Below, piece after piece: positions 12,301-26,455 of a stretch of 64,000 nucleotides of DNA. Both the position numbers and the translations under genes were made by a program. The DNA comes from Austropuccinia psidii. Lineage: Eukaryota > Basidiomycota > Pucciniomycetes > Pucciniales > Sphaerophragmiaceae. Each line of letters begins with the position of its first letter. The stretch's first letter is position 1. The stretch lies in assembly GCA_023105745.1 (NCBI GenBank), contig JALGQZ010000003.1, positions 40,749,185 through 40,813,184 on the forward strand, in the 5' to 3' direction. Under the pieces are notes generated by a model that worked only from the letters and a program-made list of their open reading frames with translations, searched no databases and had not been told where the DNA came from.

Positions 12301-14050
12301 CTAAAATAAATCATCATCCTTAATTGAATCCCTGGGATGAAATCATACAAACATTTTCCAATAATTAAATTAGAGAAAGATATTCTGCTCACAATCTCCA
12401 TATCCTGTGGCTACAAGTGATAAAATTACATCTAGAGAGTTTTTTAGGCTGAAATAATGGAAATATCATGTAAATGTTTATTATATTTTTCAATTCCCCT
12501 TTAAAATACACATTGTGTCATTGATATTCAGTTTTCTCCGAATTTGAATTAAGAAATCTTACTATAACAAGAGAAGGGAACTAAGGTGTACTATGTGCCA
12601 CTAAATACATAATTTTATGAGAGACAGAACTGCCACTTTATAGTTTGTCTTTCATAATATTTATATTCTCAAAAAATATTCAAGTAATTTAGACTTCTCT
12701 CCTTGATTGAATATCTCAAAATACAGTTGTTCAGTTTTAATATTTTATAGCTATGGGTGTCTATAACTGGGCTGGTGAAGCTTTTATATCTGTTTAAAGT
12801 GCTATGAAAGAGACCATAAAGGTTTCATTTCTTTTTTGATGAAATTTTCTTAATTGATAAAAAGAGAAAAATACATAAGTAATGAAAGTAAGCCTTTGAC
12901 ATCTGTTTTTGAGCCCATGAGCTTTTACCGGCCTGACAAATCAATAATATTCTTGAAAATAACTTAAGTATTTGTGGCTTTCAAGTATTCCAAAAATTTT
13001 CACTTGAAAAATACATCCCACTTCCAGCTCCCAAATTTCAAATTCCAAATGCAAAACATGCTGTAAGGTGTGGCCACTTTTCTGGTTGTGATTCCTGTAT
13101 CCACATCCTGCTGCCTAGATGGAAAACTTACTTCGACTTCTGCTGACATAAATTTCTGAATGAAACTCACCTTATAAAGTTCAAATTAAAAACTATTCAC
13201 CTGTTTCATCAAAAGGTACTTTTGAAAGAATTCCTTTGGGTCCTGTGATGGTCAGAATTTGATTCTTGAATAAGGAGACTCACTGGATTCTTTGGTTATT
13301 CTTCTCGGAAGTCTATCTTCAGGATTCCAGAGAATAAATCATTTAATTATAATAAAATGTCTCTGAAGGAAGTCAAATTTCAATATGTAATTGTATAAGT
13401 AATTTAAAGCACAATTGTTTCAAAAAAAGTAGAAAGCTCTAATGAATGTTAACATAAAATTTTTTGAAAGTAAATATTTTGATTAGATTTTGATTTTTAT
13501 ATTTCTTAGGCGTAGTAATCATTATGAAATTAATTAAAGATAAAAAATGGGGATCTTAGGTAAAAAGGAGTAAAAGAAGGTCTGGAATAAGATTTAACTT
13601 TCTAAGATTCGTTAACATAATGTTTGGACCTCAAATTCAAAGTTTTTCTATTGAAACTTTCATAATCATTTATAATATTAAGAGGACTATGACTTTCAGA
13701 AAGTGAGAATAAATAATAGTAAGATCTTACAACCGCAACTGGAAATTTTAGTATTATTCAGAGTGAATAATATAAAATACTTAATATTAATTTTAAAACG
13801 CTCAATAAATATATATAGCAAGAATGAAGTTAGTTATTTTGTATCATAGGTCACTGAGTATTATTATAATCATAATATATGACCAATTCTTTTGGTTTGA
13901 ATAGATGAGAGCCAACCTTCAAATTATACAAAAAGTCTTTATAGATAAATTGCTTGTACATAACTGGGTAAAATGAACTTGTGAAAATACTGTCATAATA
14001 TGAATATAGCAAGTGAAAAGAAAAGTGTTTTGGTAAAAAGTCATTCATAA
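9308..14050. other. AT-rich spacer with faint coding traces
   Basis: No intact gene. A plus-strand trace around 10050-10330 (FELICIENISSGVYKENP; later NLKFPITVDTFTVAGV) and one around 13020-13140 (KHAVRCGHFSGCDSC) look more protein-like than their surroundings, but are short and broken. The other open frames here are hydrophobic AT-rich translations with no recognisable motif. Confidence 0.45.
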
Positions 14051-15435
14051 TGTCAGCCTGTGACTCAAACCCAGGTAAACTAATTCTAGAGCAAAATGCC
14101 CACTAAAAGGTGAACTGAGAAAAAAATAGCTCATGAAAGGTATTAAAATAAATAGGCATGTCACCTCTTTCCAAAGTACAAAACGCACAGCCATAGGACA
14201 AGGAATGACAGAGTTATCACTTCTCAAAGAAATAACTAAGCAGAAACCGTAATTTTTACCTCTCATCTAAAATAAAAAGATATAGTCAGAACCTCATCAA
14301 ATTGTTGTTTGCATTGAAGCCCTTGGTCAGGGCTATCCAATTGTACTAGAAAAAAAAGGTAGAATCAAAATTACACAAGTTATGGCCAAAATTAAGCCAA
14401 AGAAGGGTAAATACAATATTTGCCTCCCATTTAAATTCTAATTTTTGATGTGAGACACCTAAAGTGGGATTATTTTACAAATAGAGCAATCAGGTTTTTC
14501 TGATGGTGCAGTCCATTTCTTTGGAACCCATCAAGATCAAAATTTGATGGGAAAGCAAAATTCACATATAATTTAAGAAAAATTTATATCTGAATGATGG
14601 AAGTTAAAATGGTATAGCTCTGCCATATCTAATGATACCCATACAAAATGGGGTATCATTTTGTATTTGTAATCCAGCACTCAAACATTGACCAAATTTG
14701 AGCTCATAATCTTTCAAACTGACAAAGATATGGATGTTTCAATGTCAAAATCCCACAGTATTCCCAAAGCCACCATAATGTGGGAAAATATCTTATTTCT
14801 TTGAATAAAAGATGTAAACTCTAAAAAGGAGCCTTTTTATCCTTCATTAACTCACTTTTGTCTTTTATAGGGTCCCATAAAGGATCTTTACAGTGTTCTA
14901 CACGTGATGAACATCAGAAGAAGGCTATGAGGTCCCCAAAAGATAATTTTTACCCTGCATTGGTGAAAACTTTCAAGATGTGGTTTCAAAGCCACATTTG
15001 TGCCTGATACAGGCTTTAAAGGCTGTTTAATAGCCACATGCCTTCCATCGGAAGAGAAAATTATTCACTGCTCCTATGTGAACAGGTCCAGAGGCTCCTT
15101 CCACCCAATTTTAGAATCAAAGCGGGCCTTTTCTCTCTTAAAAAGAGCCTCCCCTCCTACTCTTGAGTTCCTGCATAGTACAACTATTAAAAACTGTTAT
15201 ACTCTTTGAGCTAATCATGTGTACTTTAAGTATTGAGTGTTTTATTGATTATTACAAGGAGCCAATTGATAATAAGTGCACCCAGGCCTTTCAGCAGCAC
15301 TAACCACCACTATAGCTTCATATTAAAGCCCCAACTACCATTATCGAGCTATTTTTATCATCATTTACAATGTACAAGTCGTAGTAAAAGATCTATATAC
15401 CATTAATATGGATTTCTTATAGACTATGAGGGACA
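14051..15435 (+). repeat. Family-B 5' LTR of B2
   Basis: Starts TGTCAGCCTGTGACTC and ends ..CTATGAGGGACA; the last bases have drifted from the family end CTCAGCCTGACA. Length 1385 bp. Followed by TTTTGGGGGCCTGG, the family-B primer-binding-site-like start. Open frames inside on the minus strand are LTR antisense and not genes. Confidence 0.8.
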
Positions 15436-16545
15436 TTTTGGGGGCCTGGAAGTCTTTTTTTAAACTATTTTTAAGATTTTTAGCATAAATATGACTTTTT
15501 TCATATTTTCTGTCTTTCACGTATTATTATTATGATCTTGAGAATAAAAATATTCCAAATGAAAATTGAGAATATATCAAATATCATATGTTCTGATTTT
15601 TTTAGTGATATATAATCAAATCCCACTATTTTTTTATTTTATGCATTTTTTGAGGTGGTTTATTAAAATTTAACTACCAGAGTCTTATTTCAGCATGGTT
15701 TTTGATAAAAAAACCAAATCCTTATTATTCTTTTGAAATACTCAAAAGAATGCTCATAGCTTTAAGTATTAGCTTCAGAGGGCTTGGTCAAAAATATTGT
15801 AAGCTTCAATCCTTCATATTAAGCCAACGTAGTCAGTTTTTTATGTTAATTACAGAATAAGACTTTAAGACCTTTTGAGTTATGGATGTAACCAAACATC
15901 TTTCAGACAGTATTATTGACTAGAAATACACATTACCAAACCACAGTAGCTATACAGGGGTCTAATACATCAATATATTAAACCAGAAACGATTCTTTGA
16001 CATGCAAAGAATTTCTAAGAGTCAAAGCTAAGATTAAGTCCCCATAATTTGTATACAAGTGGAAGAAAAATTTATTCCACTTGAAACAAAGTGAAAAGAC
16101 AGCCCACCAGTGACACCTTCAGACACAGAGAATGTGAATAATAGAAAAAGAAAGAGGAACAGGGAATTCCAAATAAAAGCAAATAATTGGAAGCAAATCT
16201 GCACTCAAAGGCCCAGAAACTGGGTAAGTCTGCCTCTATACAAGGTTGAGAAGCTTTGATAACTTTTAAAGGCAAGATAACAGTTCTTAAGGAAGTTGTA
16301 ACTTCTAAAGGAAATTTTCTCAGAGCTCCAGAAAGCAAGTTTGTACAAAGCACAGTCAAAGGTAAATAACCCAAGAAAAATATGTTTTTGAATGATTGAA
16401 GAAACTAATATCATGTCCCCAGTAAATCTCAGAGACCCTGGAGTCCCAAGGAACCAGTGAGAGGAAATAAAGAGACGGTTCATATCCAGGAGATCAGGTT
16501 TGGGCAGCATGGTGAATGGAAAGAGACTCAGGGAAATTGTGCCCA
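15436..16545 (+). other. B2 untranslated leader
   Basis: Region between the LTR and the ORF1 remnant, matching 33894-34794 of B1 in position and content (for example the pyrimidine/purine blocks before ORF1). Contains the PBS-like TGGGGGCC at its start. No coding sequence supported. Confidence 0.5.
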
Positions 16546-17060
16546 AACCCCCTTCACCTTTGAATTGAAGACAAACATCAAACCATATTGATGGACAGAC
16601 ATGGATGAAGTACTTCAGCTACACCAACTCAAAGACCTGTCCCAATGGACCACACAAAACAGGAGATTCAACCTGTATACACACTGGGAATAACTTGCAG
16701 TAATATTCAAAAAGATAGTTCTCAGATAGTTTTTCTAAGGCCTTATAAAAATCACCAAAGGTTGTAATCCTAATGAGTAGTACAAACTCTTGGAAGGAAG
16801 GGAAGCCAGGATAAGGGAGAATCAAGGCACAATGAAGGCTATGCAGGAGCAATGGAGCCAGAAAGAGCATATTCCGACTCCTTCAGGCTCACAAGGAGTG
16901 GACCAACCCAAATATTAAGTGGCTTCCCCCATATCAGTGGGCGATAGTCGCAATACTTTACAGTTCCAGGTAGCTTCCAGGAGAATACAAGGAGAAAATT
17001 TCTATAAAAATAGTTCTTCCAACCAGAGCAAGAAATAATCAGACACAATGATGCAGAAGG
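16546..17060 (+). pseudogene. B2 ORF1 remnant
   Basis: Shows the same pattern as B1 ORF1 (34795-35349): codons for a LQLHQLKDL-like helix near 16610, an RENQ-like segment near 16820 and a glutamine/serine-rich tail, but no continuous frame. Recognised by comparison with B1 only. Confidence 0.5.
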
Positions 17061-18520
17061 TGTTGGGCTTGGGGAGATAACTGCACAAAATCAAGAAATG
17101 ATTGTAAAGACATATTAGAATAAATACATCTACAATTAAAAATGATTTCCCAACTCAGAATTAAGATAGCGTTTTTACACCTGTGAATACCATAAATATT
17201 AATTAATTGCAGTTAAATATTTCACAATTTTCAGAGAAAACTGAAAGAGAGTTCAACAAAATACATGAAGAAAATTCAAGGTTACAAGAGATAATTACCT
17301 TACAAACCAAAACTATCCATACTATCCAAGAGGACTATACTATATTAAGCAAAGTACAAGAAGACAAAACCAAAAGACCAAATCAAGTATTAGAGGAGCA
17401 ATATCACCACAAGAGGGACAGGGAATTCCTGAATCAAGACATGAAATTTTTTTGAATGTCTGCCAAGACATAAAGCCAGAAAGACAGGGCTATGTTTTTA
17501 GCAATATTCCCTACCACCAAGAGGACATCAAACCATATTCCCCAATGGAGAATAAGCACAGATTCCCATCAAAATACAAAGAGGGAGATACTATGACTGA
17601 TTCAGACAAGGAAGCACTGAAGCAATATCCAAAAGCCACAAGTTGGACAAAATTTCTGGTGTAGGAGGATATGATCATGTGGACCTCATTAATTGTATTG
17701 ATGGACTCTTCATTGATGTAACAAGTATATCAGACTTCTTGATAGCAGCCAGACCAAAAAAAGCATTAAAAGGACATTCTACAATATGGTACATGAAAAG
17801 AAAGATATCCATGGCAAAAGAAAATGGCCAAGGTTGAAGAGTCGAATAAGCCAGAAGTACAATAATTATCAATATATATGGAAAGAGGCAATGTCATTTT
17901 AAAATGACAATCACTCAGTGGACAAAGACCCCTATGAGTGGTGTGTTAATTAGTATTAAAGACTGAAGGCCATAGATCCTCATATGAATAATCAGATGAA
18001 TAATTACAAACTCCTGACATAACTACAACCAGAATTGGAACATGCAGTACAAACCAGGTGCAACAAATACTGCACTCTAGAAAATATTGCCAATACCTTA
18101 CAAGAGGTGAGAAAGAGGACAAATATAGGGAAATATTCTCTATAGAAAGGAAAAATTGGAGAGAAAAATAGCCTTTTTGGGTTTAAATAAATACAAACCC
18201 AGAGAAAAAGTGGTAGAAGTACTTCATAAAAAAAGGTCTTGTAATAATTTTGGGGCCACAGACAAATATGCTAACAACTCTACAAAAGGAAAAAGGAATA
18301 TCTATGCCATTGAGCAACTCCCAGAGGAAGAGGTACAAGCACCAGATTCAGAAACTGAATTCATGGGTGATTCCATCAGAGAAAACGCTGATGATGAGAA
18401 AGACCCAATAGAAGAATTCCTGGTGGAGTACCAAGAGGATTACAATCTGGAAGAAGTATTACCACAAGACACTTCCAGTAAGGACTTGTTCAAACGCACA
18501 AAATATGCACAAAAATAACT
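17061..18520 (+). pseudogene. B2 gag remnant
   Basis: Collinear with B1 gag in several open pieces. 17207-17455 is a helical, glutamate/glutamine-rich segment; 17452-17664 carries PYHQEDIKPYSP; 17643-17837 carries the gag core; 18156-18518 carries the knuckle region and an acidic tail. The CCHC knuckle is degenerate (CNNFGATDKYANNS: the second and last Cys and the His are lost). Confidence 0.7.
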
Positions 18521-18529
18521 AGTTATGCT

Positions 18530-21500
18530 AATCCAATGAATGGAATACATTCATGGGACAGCCACCAAGATTAATTGCTTTTTGACAATTTTCAACACCC
18601 ATTAATAATTGACACTGGTGCACATTTCTCAATAGCGGCCAATAAGTATTGGAAACATCAATGACCAAATTGGGAGAAAAAATTCTTAACAACCCAGGAA
18701 AAGAATTTCAAAAGTGCATCAGGAAAGATTACTTCCATTGGGACTATTATCAAAAAGATAATGATACCCTTCAGGGAAAGTAATATCAGACTAAACACAA
18801 ATTTTGTAGTGCTTGAGGATTACCACATCCAAGGATTCCCATTGGGAACATACCACCAAAGAATTTATGGAATTAAGGTTTAAAACAGTAAAAACAGGAA
18901 TATTAACATAGCTACCAACAAGGAACAAAAATTTTCACTCAACATAAACCAATTATACAACCAAGACCCCTTGGAAGAATTATTGAAATAATTAAAAGAG
19001 GGGAATTCGCTTTAAACTCACTAGTAAACAAAATCTTATTCTCCTAAGAATCCTTAGATATCACAGACTAGCTTTTGCCATTGGGTAAGAGCCCTTGGGC
19101 AAGATTAGAGGTCATGATATATTATTATATCTGGATGTGGAAATACTTTATCCACCCATGTATTGAAGACATCCATACCCAGAAATCTTTCCAATCAGGT
19201 GAGAAATTGAGAAAAATAGCAATGAAATTCTATACACAGATGTAATCAGAGTGATTGGACATAATGAAATTGAACCTTTCCTGTTGACTTGGAATGATGG
19301 CAAATCTAGATTTTGTTGAGACTTCAGAGAACTGAATAACTAAACTAAAGGTGAAAGGTAATTTATAACAAGGATATTACATTCCTTGGACAAATTGGAA
19401 TAATTCAAGTACATTACCAAAATGGATTGTATGAAACGATTTCATCAAAATGGAGTTGAACCAAACTCCATGAAGCTACTCAGAATTACTTGGCATATGG
19501 GTATATATGAGTATGCCAGAATGCACTGGCTTAATTTCAAAATATGATTGAAATGATATTGCAAGAGGAAATATTGGAAGGCTGGATGGATTTATACATT
19601 GATTTTTCCATAAAATATTCAGAGACATGGGAAGACCAAATGCAATAAATATAAAGATTCTTGAGTCATTCCACACCAATTGAACACAACATTCTACTTC
19701 ATAAGTGTAAAATCAACAAAAAAGGAACTATTGAAACCGTGAAATAAAGTATCAGGTCTTAGCATGGCTATAGACCAAAAAAGGTAGAAGCAGTACTGCA
19801 CAAGCCATTACCAAAAAACATCAAAGAAATGCAATCTTTCTTAATTTTTTCCAGAAACTATAAAAACATATGAAAAATATTTCCCACATAATGAGCACCT
19901 TATACAATCTAAACTCAAAAGATGTAGTTTTTGAGATTACCAAAGAGGGGAGAGATGCATATGAGAGGATCAAAGATAAACCCACTCAGGCACCTTACCT
20001 CATGTTACCTGACTTTGAACTTCAATTTAAGTTTTAAATAGACAAAGCCTGCAGTTAGGATTGGGGTTATCACTGAACCAGAGAAAAATTATAGATGGTG
20101 AACCTAGAGCAAGGGTAATACAGTATATTTCCAGGTAACTGAAAGGTTCAGAATCAAATTATGGGGAATCTCAGACAGAATCTAATGTCTACTATGGGCT
20201 CTGGAGAAACTCTATTAATATATGGAGGGATAACTCTTTGAATTATTCACATACTGAACTGAACCCAAATCTTTTCTCCACATGAAGACTACCAATGCGA
20301 AGATTTTAAGGTGGCAAATAGCTATCCAAGAGTATAGGGGGAATATGGCCATCATTTACAAGGAAAGTAGCATCCAAACTAATTGTACAGTTTCAAGAGC
20401 AATCCAGCTAATGACCTAGAGATAGCTGAAAAAATTCCCATTAACTTGATGTAACTATACAGGAGGAAATACTACAGATTCTCAGAGTGGGGAACAGAAA
20501 GTAGCACTCTAGACTTTGACAACAAGGAACCAGAGGGAAAGAAAAACCCATACTGGGAATAAGCTCCCCAGAAATCAATACTTAATTAATCAATGCAGTA
20601 AAAAAATATTATTCCAAACACAAACAGTGTAGCATAATAATATCACTCCTGCAGAAAAGAATATAGCATCCCAGAACAGGAATCCAAGTTTGAGGAACTT
20701 GGTTGGCATTCTATAAAGATAATAGTTTTTTTCCGTAAAGGTGGCCTCCTATACCAAAGGGATAAACATACAGGTTCCCTCATAGTGATAGACAGAGATC
20801 ATACAACCCTAGTCCTTGAGGAATGTCATTATGTACCCTATATGGGACACATGAGTGAAGACAGGACCAAGGATAGGATAGTATCAACAGCCTGGTGGCC
20901 TCAATGGTAACAGGAGTTGAGTGAGTACATAAGAGCTTTTGAAAGATGCCAGAAGGAAAAAATAACACATAGGAAAACTATGGCATTCTCCAAAACATTG
21001 AAAAACCCAAACACCCATGAAAGATCATGAAAATGCATTGGGTAACAGGCCTGGTACCAAGAGGAAAGGAGAGCTATAGTTCCTTCCTGGTAATAATAGA
21101 AAGCTATAGAAAAGGCTTCAGATGCCTACCATACCACAAAGAATATAAAGAAATTTTCACAGAATTGTTATTATGGAATAACATCATATCAACATGTGGT
21201 GTACCCAAAATTATCATGAGTGATAGCAAGAAAAAATTCACATCAAAAATTTTGGAACAATCTCTTTGGCATTCTAGGAATGAAAATTAATTCTTCACAG
21301 CATATCACCCATACACAGATGGGCTGGCTTAAAGATGATCCAGACTATGGAAGCCATAATCAGGAGATTCTGTGCCTATGGAATGGAATAACAAGATCAT
21401 GAAGGACGACTGGGTTACACTCCTTCCAGAAATACAGCTTTCTTGCATTGGAAGACACTGCTGTACCATAGGGAATACATCTTTCTGAATAGAGAAAGGT

Positions 21501-22110
21501 TGGAACCCCATATTTTCAGTGGACCACCTGAATAAAAATCTTCTAACAGTCAAAAGCAAAGCCAAATAATCCAATGATATGTGTAACAAAGCTTTTGATA
21601 CAGAATCAAGATTCATAGCAGAAGAAAAGGAATACAACAAGCAGAGCGATGAAAAGTCCCACAAAAAACCAGACTTTAAGGATTGTAAGTAAGTGTTGGT
21701 GTCTGCTATGAACCTCAATAATCTCAAAGGTCCCAATAAAATGAACTGATCATTTGTGGGAACATTCACTAGCAAAAGGCTTTTAGGGAAGATTGCAGTG
21801 GAGGTCAAACTGACAGAAGAATTCTCAAGGAAAAACCCACTGTTCCCAGTGAATTCAGTAAAACCTTACCACCAGACTTTGGAGGATAAGCCTTCCTCCA
21901 GGAACAATTCCACATCCAAAAAGACATAGTGGAAGTGGATGACTCCCCTGTCCCAGTGAAGAAGATTCTGAAAGCCAGAAACATCAGACTCAATGGAAAA
22001 GACCATAGAGAGTAATTGTTAGATTCAAGAAACAGACAACTGATAAAGAATTGACCAAATATTCCATACCAGATGGTGAGCTTCACCTTGGAAGATTGAG
22101 AACATTAGGA
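18530..22110 (+). pseudogene. B2 pol remnant (protease, RT, RNase H, integrase, chromodomain-like end)
   Basis: The protease motif DTGAH is still readable near 18612. The RT palm reads YIDF instead of YIDD near 19595. RNase H follows at about 19980-20400. The integrase zinc-binding region is at 20800-20960 (MSEDRTKDR..RCQK). The core is at 21027-21400, where the first catalytic Asp of MDWVTG has become His and SDRDP has become SDSKK. The C-terminal part lies at 21640-22110. With these residues lost the element cannot encode active enzymes. Confidence 0.8.
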
Positions 22111-22148
22111 GGTATGAACAGTCCCATCAATGATTATCCTTTTCTTCA

Positions 22149-22157
22149 GGGAGGGTA
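22149..22157 (+). other. Polypurine tract of B2
   Basis: GGGAGGGTA directly before the 3' LTR, the plus-strand priming site of LTR retrotransposons. B1 has the same tract in the same position. Confidence 0.6.
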
Positions 22158-23573
22158 TGTCAGTCTGTAACTCAAAACCAAGAGCACAAGCATTATACAA
22201 AAATACCATGAACCAATTTTAGTGAAAAATTCCCACTAAAATGTGGCCTCAGCTAGAATATCTCATAAAAGGAATTGAAAACAAAGAGGAAAGAAATATC
22301 TTTCCAAAAATGCAGCTTTTATACCCATAGGACAAGGACTGACGGAGGTATGCCTTCTCAAAGCAATAACTGAGTGTAAGCCTTAATTTTTAACTCTCAT
22401 ATAAAATCCTAAGAAAGAAGAAGATCCTCATCAAAAGGGCTTTAAAATAGAATTCCTCAGTCAAAGCTATTCAATTGTTTTAGAAAAATCAAGTTAGCAT
22501 CAAATGTACAGAATGTATGGCCAAATTAATCCAAACAAGGGCAAATAAAATATTCACCCATAATCTAGCTTATAAAGTTTGATAGTGAGATACCTAAAGG
22601 AGGGTCTTTTTGGAAATAGGAAAATTGTGAAGCTCTTATGGTTCCATCTATTTTATCATAGCTCATCTAGAACACAGGTTATACTGAAAACAAACTCCAT
22701 ACAGCATCGAAGAAAATCCATATCTGAATAATGGAAATTAAAGGTGGTATCTCTTTTCATATTGAATTATACCCAGTACAAATGAGATTTCATTGTGTAA
22801 GCCCCAGCTAGTGCTACACAATGAATGAACTGTGGGCTCATCACCTTCAAGACTGACATGGTAGGGCAGGTTTATGCTCAAAATGCAACAGTATGGGCAA
22901 AAGCCCAATACTGTGGGGAGCTATCCCATATATTTGAATGTGAGGTGTCAATTCTAAACAGCAGCCTTTGTATCTTGCAATACCCCAAAAGTTTGGCTTT
23001 TATATGGTCTCCATACAGGATCTTTACAGAAGTCTATGTTTCATACACATCAGAAGAAGGATATGGGATCCCCAAATGAAACTGTTCACCCTTTATTGGT
23101 AAAACCTGCCCAGATATGATTTTCAAACCACATCTGAGCCCAAAACAGGTTGTAAATGCTGTATAATAATCAAAAGACAGTCCTTTGAACCTAAAATTCC
23201 TTTCTCTACCTCTGTGGACAGATCCAGAGGCCCTATCCAACCAAGTTCACAATAAAAGGCGCCTTTTCTCTTCCAAAAAGAGAATTCCCATCCTTATATT
23301 GAATTTTAATTTAGTAAAACCTTCAAAAAACAGTGATAATCTTAGAAAATAATCAGGTGTACTTCAAGTCTTCAGTATTGTAATTCTTATTAATAAGCAG
23401 CCAATTTAAATTGAGTGCACCCTGGGCTTTCAGTAGCACACACCACCACTATTACTTCAGAGTAAACCCCAACTACTTCGATTAAGCTATTTTTATCATA
23501 ATTTATCATGTTAAAGTCATAGTTAAATTTTTATATACCATTCTTATAGCTTTATCATAGACTCAGTCTGACA
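22158..23573 (+). repeat. Family-B 3' LTR of B2
   Basis: Starts TGTCAGTCTGTAACTC and ends ..CATAGACTCAGTCTGACA, 1416 bp. It contains the conserved blocks of the family, including GTGAGATACCTAAAG, the paired ATCTGAG/CTCAGAT-type block near 23100-23150 and a TAAAAGG box near 23255. Tetranucleotide-level drift from the 5' LTR is obvious, which marks an old insertion. Confidence 0.85.
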
Positions 23574-23578
23574 TATAA

Positions 23579-25031
23579 GCTCTTGTTGGGTAAGCAATCA
23601 TTAAAATGGTCAGAAACAGCTATCATATTATAAATAGAAGTCAAAAGAGGCCCAAATTCATAATTTAAGGATAGTTATAGGAATTTTCGTATTTATAAAA
23701 TATGGTCAAACAATATTTTTTGAAATAAACTTTTAGTAAAAATTACAAAACAATAGTCCCAACCTACTCTTTCAACTCTTTGTTTATAGCAATAATCAAG
23801 TATACAAAACTGAATAATGATGGAGAATAATGTGGGTTTTATTTAAAAAAAATTATATGGCATGGAAGATTCAAAGCACTTAGAAATCTATCAAACAACA
23901 ATAATGAAGTTAATCTTCTTGCCCTTTAATACAGATTTTTAATACAAATTCTCTCAATCTGAAACTTTTCATTAGAATAAAAAAACAAAAATTTACTTTT
24001 CACTTAAAAGCTCATTCAGCTAAGAAAAGAGCTCCTCTCTTTCAGTAGCTTTAAGCCGCACACTTTCATGTCATTTTGAAGCTCGAATCTCAAATTTATA
24101 AAAATAGATGAATTATCAAAATTTTATTTTTACAAGAATAAGAAATAAGATATTTAAAATAAGAAAAACAAAAGAGTCTTCATTATATAATTAGATTACT
24201 CTTTTTTTTAGATAAAATTAAGAAGAAAGTGTGAGTTGTGTAAAAATTTAAAGTAAATCCACAAAGCAATGGAGCTTTCATAAATTTTTGAATTTATCCA
24301 TTCCTTAAACATAAAAGGAGTAATATACACTAAACCTTATCTTTTTACTAGATATCAATGAATTAAAACGTTTAATATAGCTTATTTAAGATTAATTAAC
24401 CTTTTTGAGTTCTTAAAACCTTGATATCCACCCTTTATATTGTGGTTTACCCTATAAAATCTTTTACTTTCTATCCAAATGGAGGAAAAACAAGTTTACA
24501 CTCTAATATTCAATTAAAAGCTTAAATTGAGGTTAAAATAAGTTTGAATATCTGGTATTACTAGGGTAATCCTCCATTTGTCCATTTTAGATCCCAAAAG
24601 CTGGGTACCTTGGTACCCTTTGGAATTTTTTCCTTATTCCCCTTTTGGCACAGATTTTTCCACTTTATTTTCTTAAAGCCCGAAATATTTAGGGTATTTA
24701 TTAAGATTCCTATTCCAGTTCAGTAAAGAAACACACACCCTTGAATCTGATACTATTTTTGAAACTTTGGATATACATGGTTTAGCTTTCAATTAATTTT
24801 GAAATCACCAATTTGCAAAATTTATTGTGATGATTAAAGCTTATTAAGTGCTATGAGAAAGTCTTGAATAATCCAATAACAACCCAAATATAGAGTTTCC
24901 CTAGTACATTCCTGGTGTATAATACCAATATTAAAGAACAATTATACCATTCTATATACAAAATTCAATTATAATAAGACTTAATTACCTTTATGTTTTA
25001 TCCCAATTAAAAAGTTATTTTGTGCTCAAAT
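23579..25031. other. AT-rich spacer between B2 and B1, no gene seen
   Basis: No open frame of note and no element terminus. Its right end (caaat at 25027-25031) is the left copy of the B1 target duplication; in the ancestral locus this sequence ran directly into 47882. Confidence 0.6.
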
Positions 25032-26455
25032 TGTCAGCCTGTGACTCAAAACCAGAGCACAAGCATGACAGCCAAGTATCATAAATCAATGGTATAGCCA
25101 AGATACCACCAAAGCATGGAGATGAGCCATATAAGCTCAAAAGGTATCAAAAGAAAGAGGAAACTCATCCCTTTCCAAATATTCAAGTCCCATCATCACA
25201 GGACAAAGAATAAAAACCTTATTCCTGGTCAAAGTTGTTTCTGAGCATAAACCTTAGTTTTCACCTCTAATCTTAAATAGGGGGGAATAGGCCTAATACC
25301 AGCAAATGGGTATAAACAATGGATCTCTAAGTCATGGATATCCAATGGTACTAGAAAAACTGAGCTGGCACCAGAATGACAGAAGTTATTACCAAAATAA
25401 GGTCAAATAAGGGTGATTAAAATATTCACCTCCCATCTAACTTCTACAGTTTTAGTGTGAGATACCTAAGGTGGGGTCTTTTTGTAAAGAGAACAAACAG
25501 GGATATCTAATTGTTCCATCTATTTCCCCATATCTCATCTAGAACAAAAGTTATGGGGCAAACAAGCTCTATACAGTTTTTAAGCAAAACATATATATTT
25601 ACAAAACGTCTTGTAAATAGCATACCTTTGCCATACTTAATTATAGCCATATCAAATGAGGTACTATTTTGAAGAGAACATCCAGGGCTACACAATGAAA
25701 CAACTATCAGCATGATATCTCAAAAACAGACAAAGGTATGGCAGTTTTAAGCTCAAAATTCCACAATTAGACAAGTACAGTCTTACTGTGGTATATTCTC
25801 CCATAAGTATTATTATGAGGTTTCAAATAGACCCAGAAGCAATGTTCTACCTAAATGCCTCATAATTCATTCAATACTGGGGTCCCATACAGGTTCTGTA
25901 TAGCACTCTATGTGTCATACATGTCAGAAGAGGGCTATGTGGTCCCCAGAAGAAACTTTTTGCTGTGTATTGGTAAAAACTACCCAGATGTGGTTTCAAA
26001 ACCACATCTGAGCCAAATACAGAGAATAAAGGCCCTATGAAAACCACAAGCCAGTAATCTGAAGTGAAAACCTCTTCACTTCCTTTACATGGATGGTCTA
26101 GAGGGCCATTCCACCCCATTTGAGGATAAAAGGAGGCCTTTTCTCCACCAGAAAAGGTTCCCTCATCCTGCTCTTGAATTCCTACGCAGTACAACTGCAA
26201 AAAACAGTGATACCCTTCGAAAATAATCAGGTTATACTTTAAATTCTCAAGTATTGTAGCTCTTATTATAGTAATCCAACTGGTAAGACTGCACCCAGGG
26301 CTTTCAATAGTGCTCACCACCACTATTTCACAATATTAAAGCCCTTATTATTCAATTTTAAACTTTTATTATCCATTATGAACTCCTTTTAAATTAATAT
26401 TACTGTTTCACAGTCATAGTTAAAGCTGTAAATAGTATTATTATACCTTCATCAT
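25032..26455 (+). repeat. Family-B 5' LTR of B1, main part
   Basis: Runs from TGTCAGCCTGTGACTC to ..CCTTCATCAT, where a family-A element is inserted. The last 15 bp of the LTR are at 33879-33893 (..ACTCAGCCTGACA). Intact length is 1439 bp. It has the family box GATAAAAGGAGG near 26125. The minus-strand open frame at 25871-26323 is LTR antisense, not a gene. Confidence 0.9.

Larger units (their letters stand above)
14051..23573 (+). mobile_element. Family-B Ty3/gypsy element B2, complete but decayed
   Basis: Bounded by two family-B LTRs (14051-15435 and 22158-23573), each starting TGTCAG and ending in ..GACA. Flanking 5-mers are cataa (14046-14050) and tataa (23574-23578), a target duplication with one substitution. 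Internal order is primer-binding-like site, ORF1, gag, protease, RT, RNase H, integrase, C-terminal region and polypurine tract (GGGAGGGTA at 22149-22157). Stops and frameshifts are dense, and key residues are lost, so it is older than B1. Confidence 0.85.

Noticed and set aside
21329..22086. Minus-strand open frames of 159 and 93 codons
   Set aside because: Antisense to the B2 integrase C-terminal remnant, where the plus strand carries the recognisable text.
25871..26323. 150-codon minus-strand open frame
   Set aside because: Sits in the family-B LTR and recurs in broken form in the other copies (for example 47292-47540).
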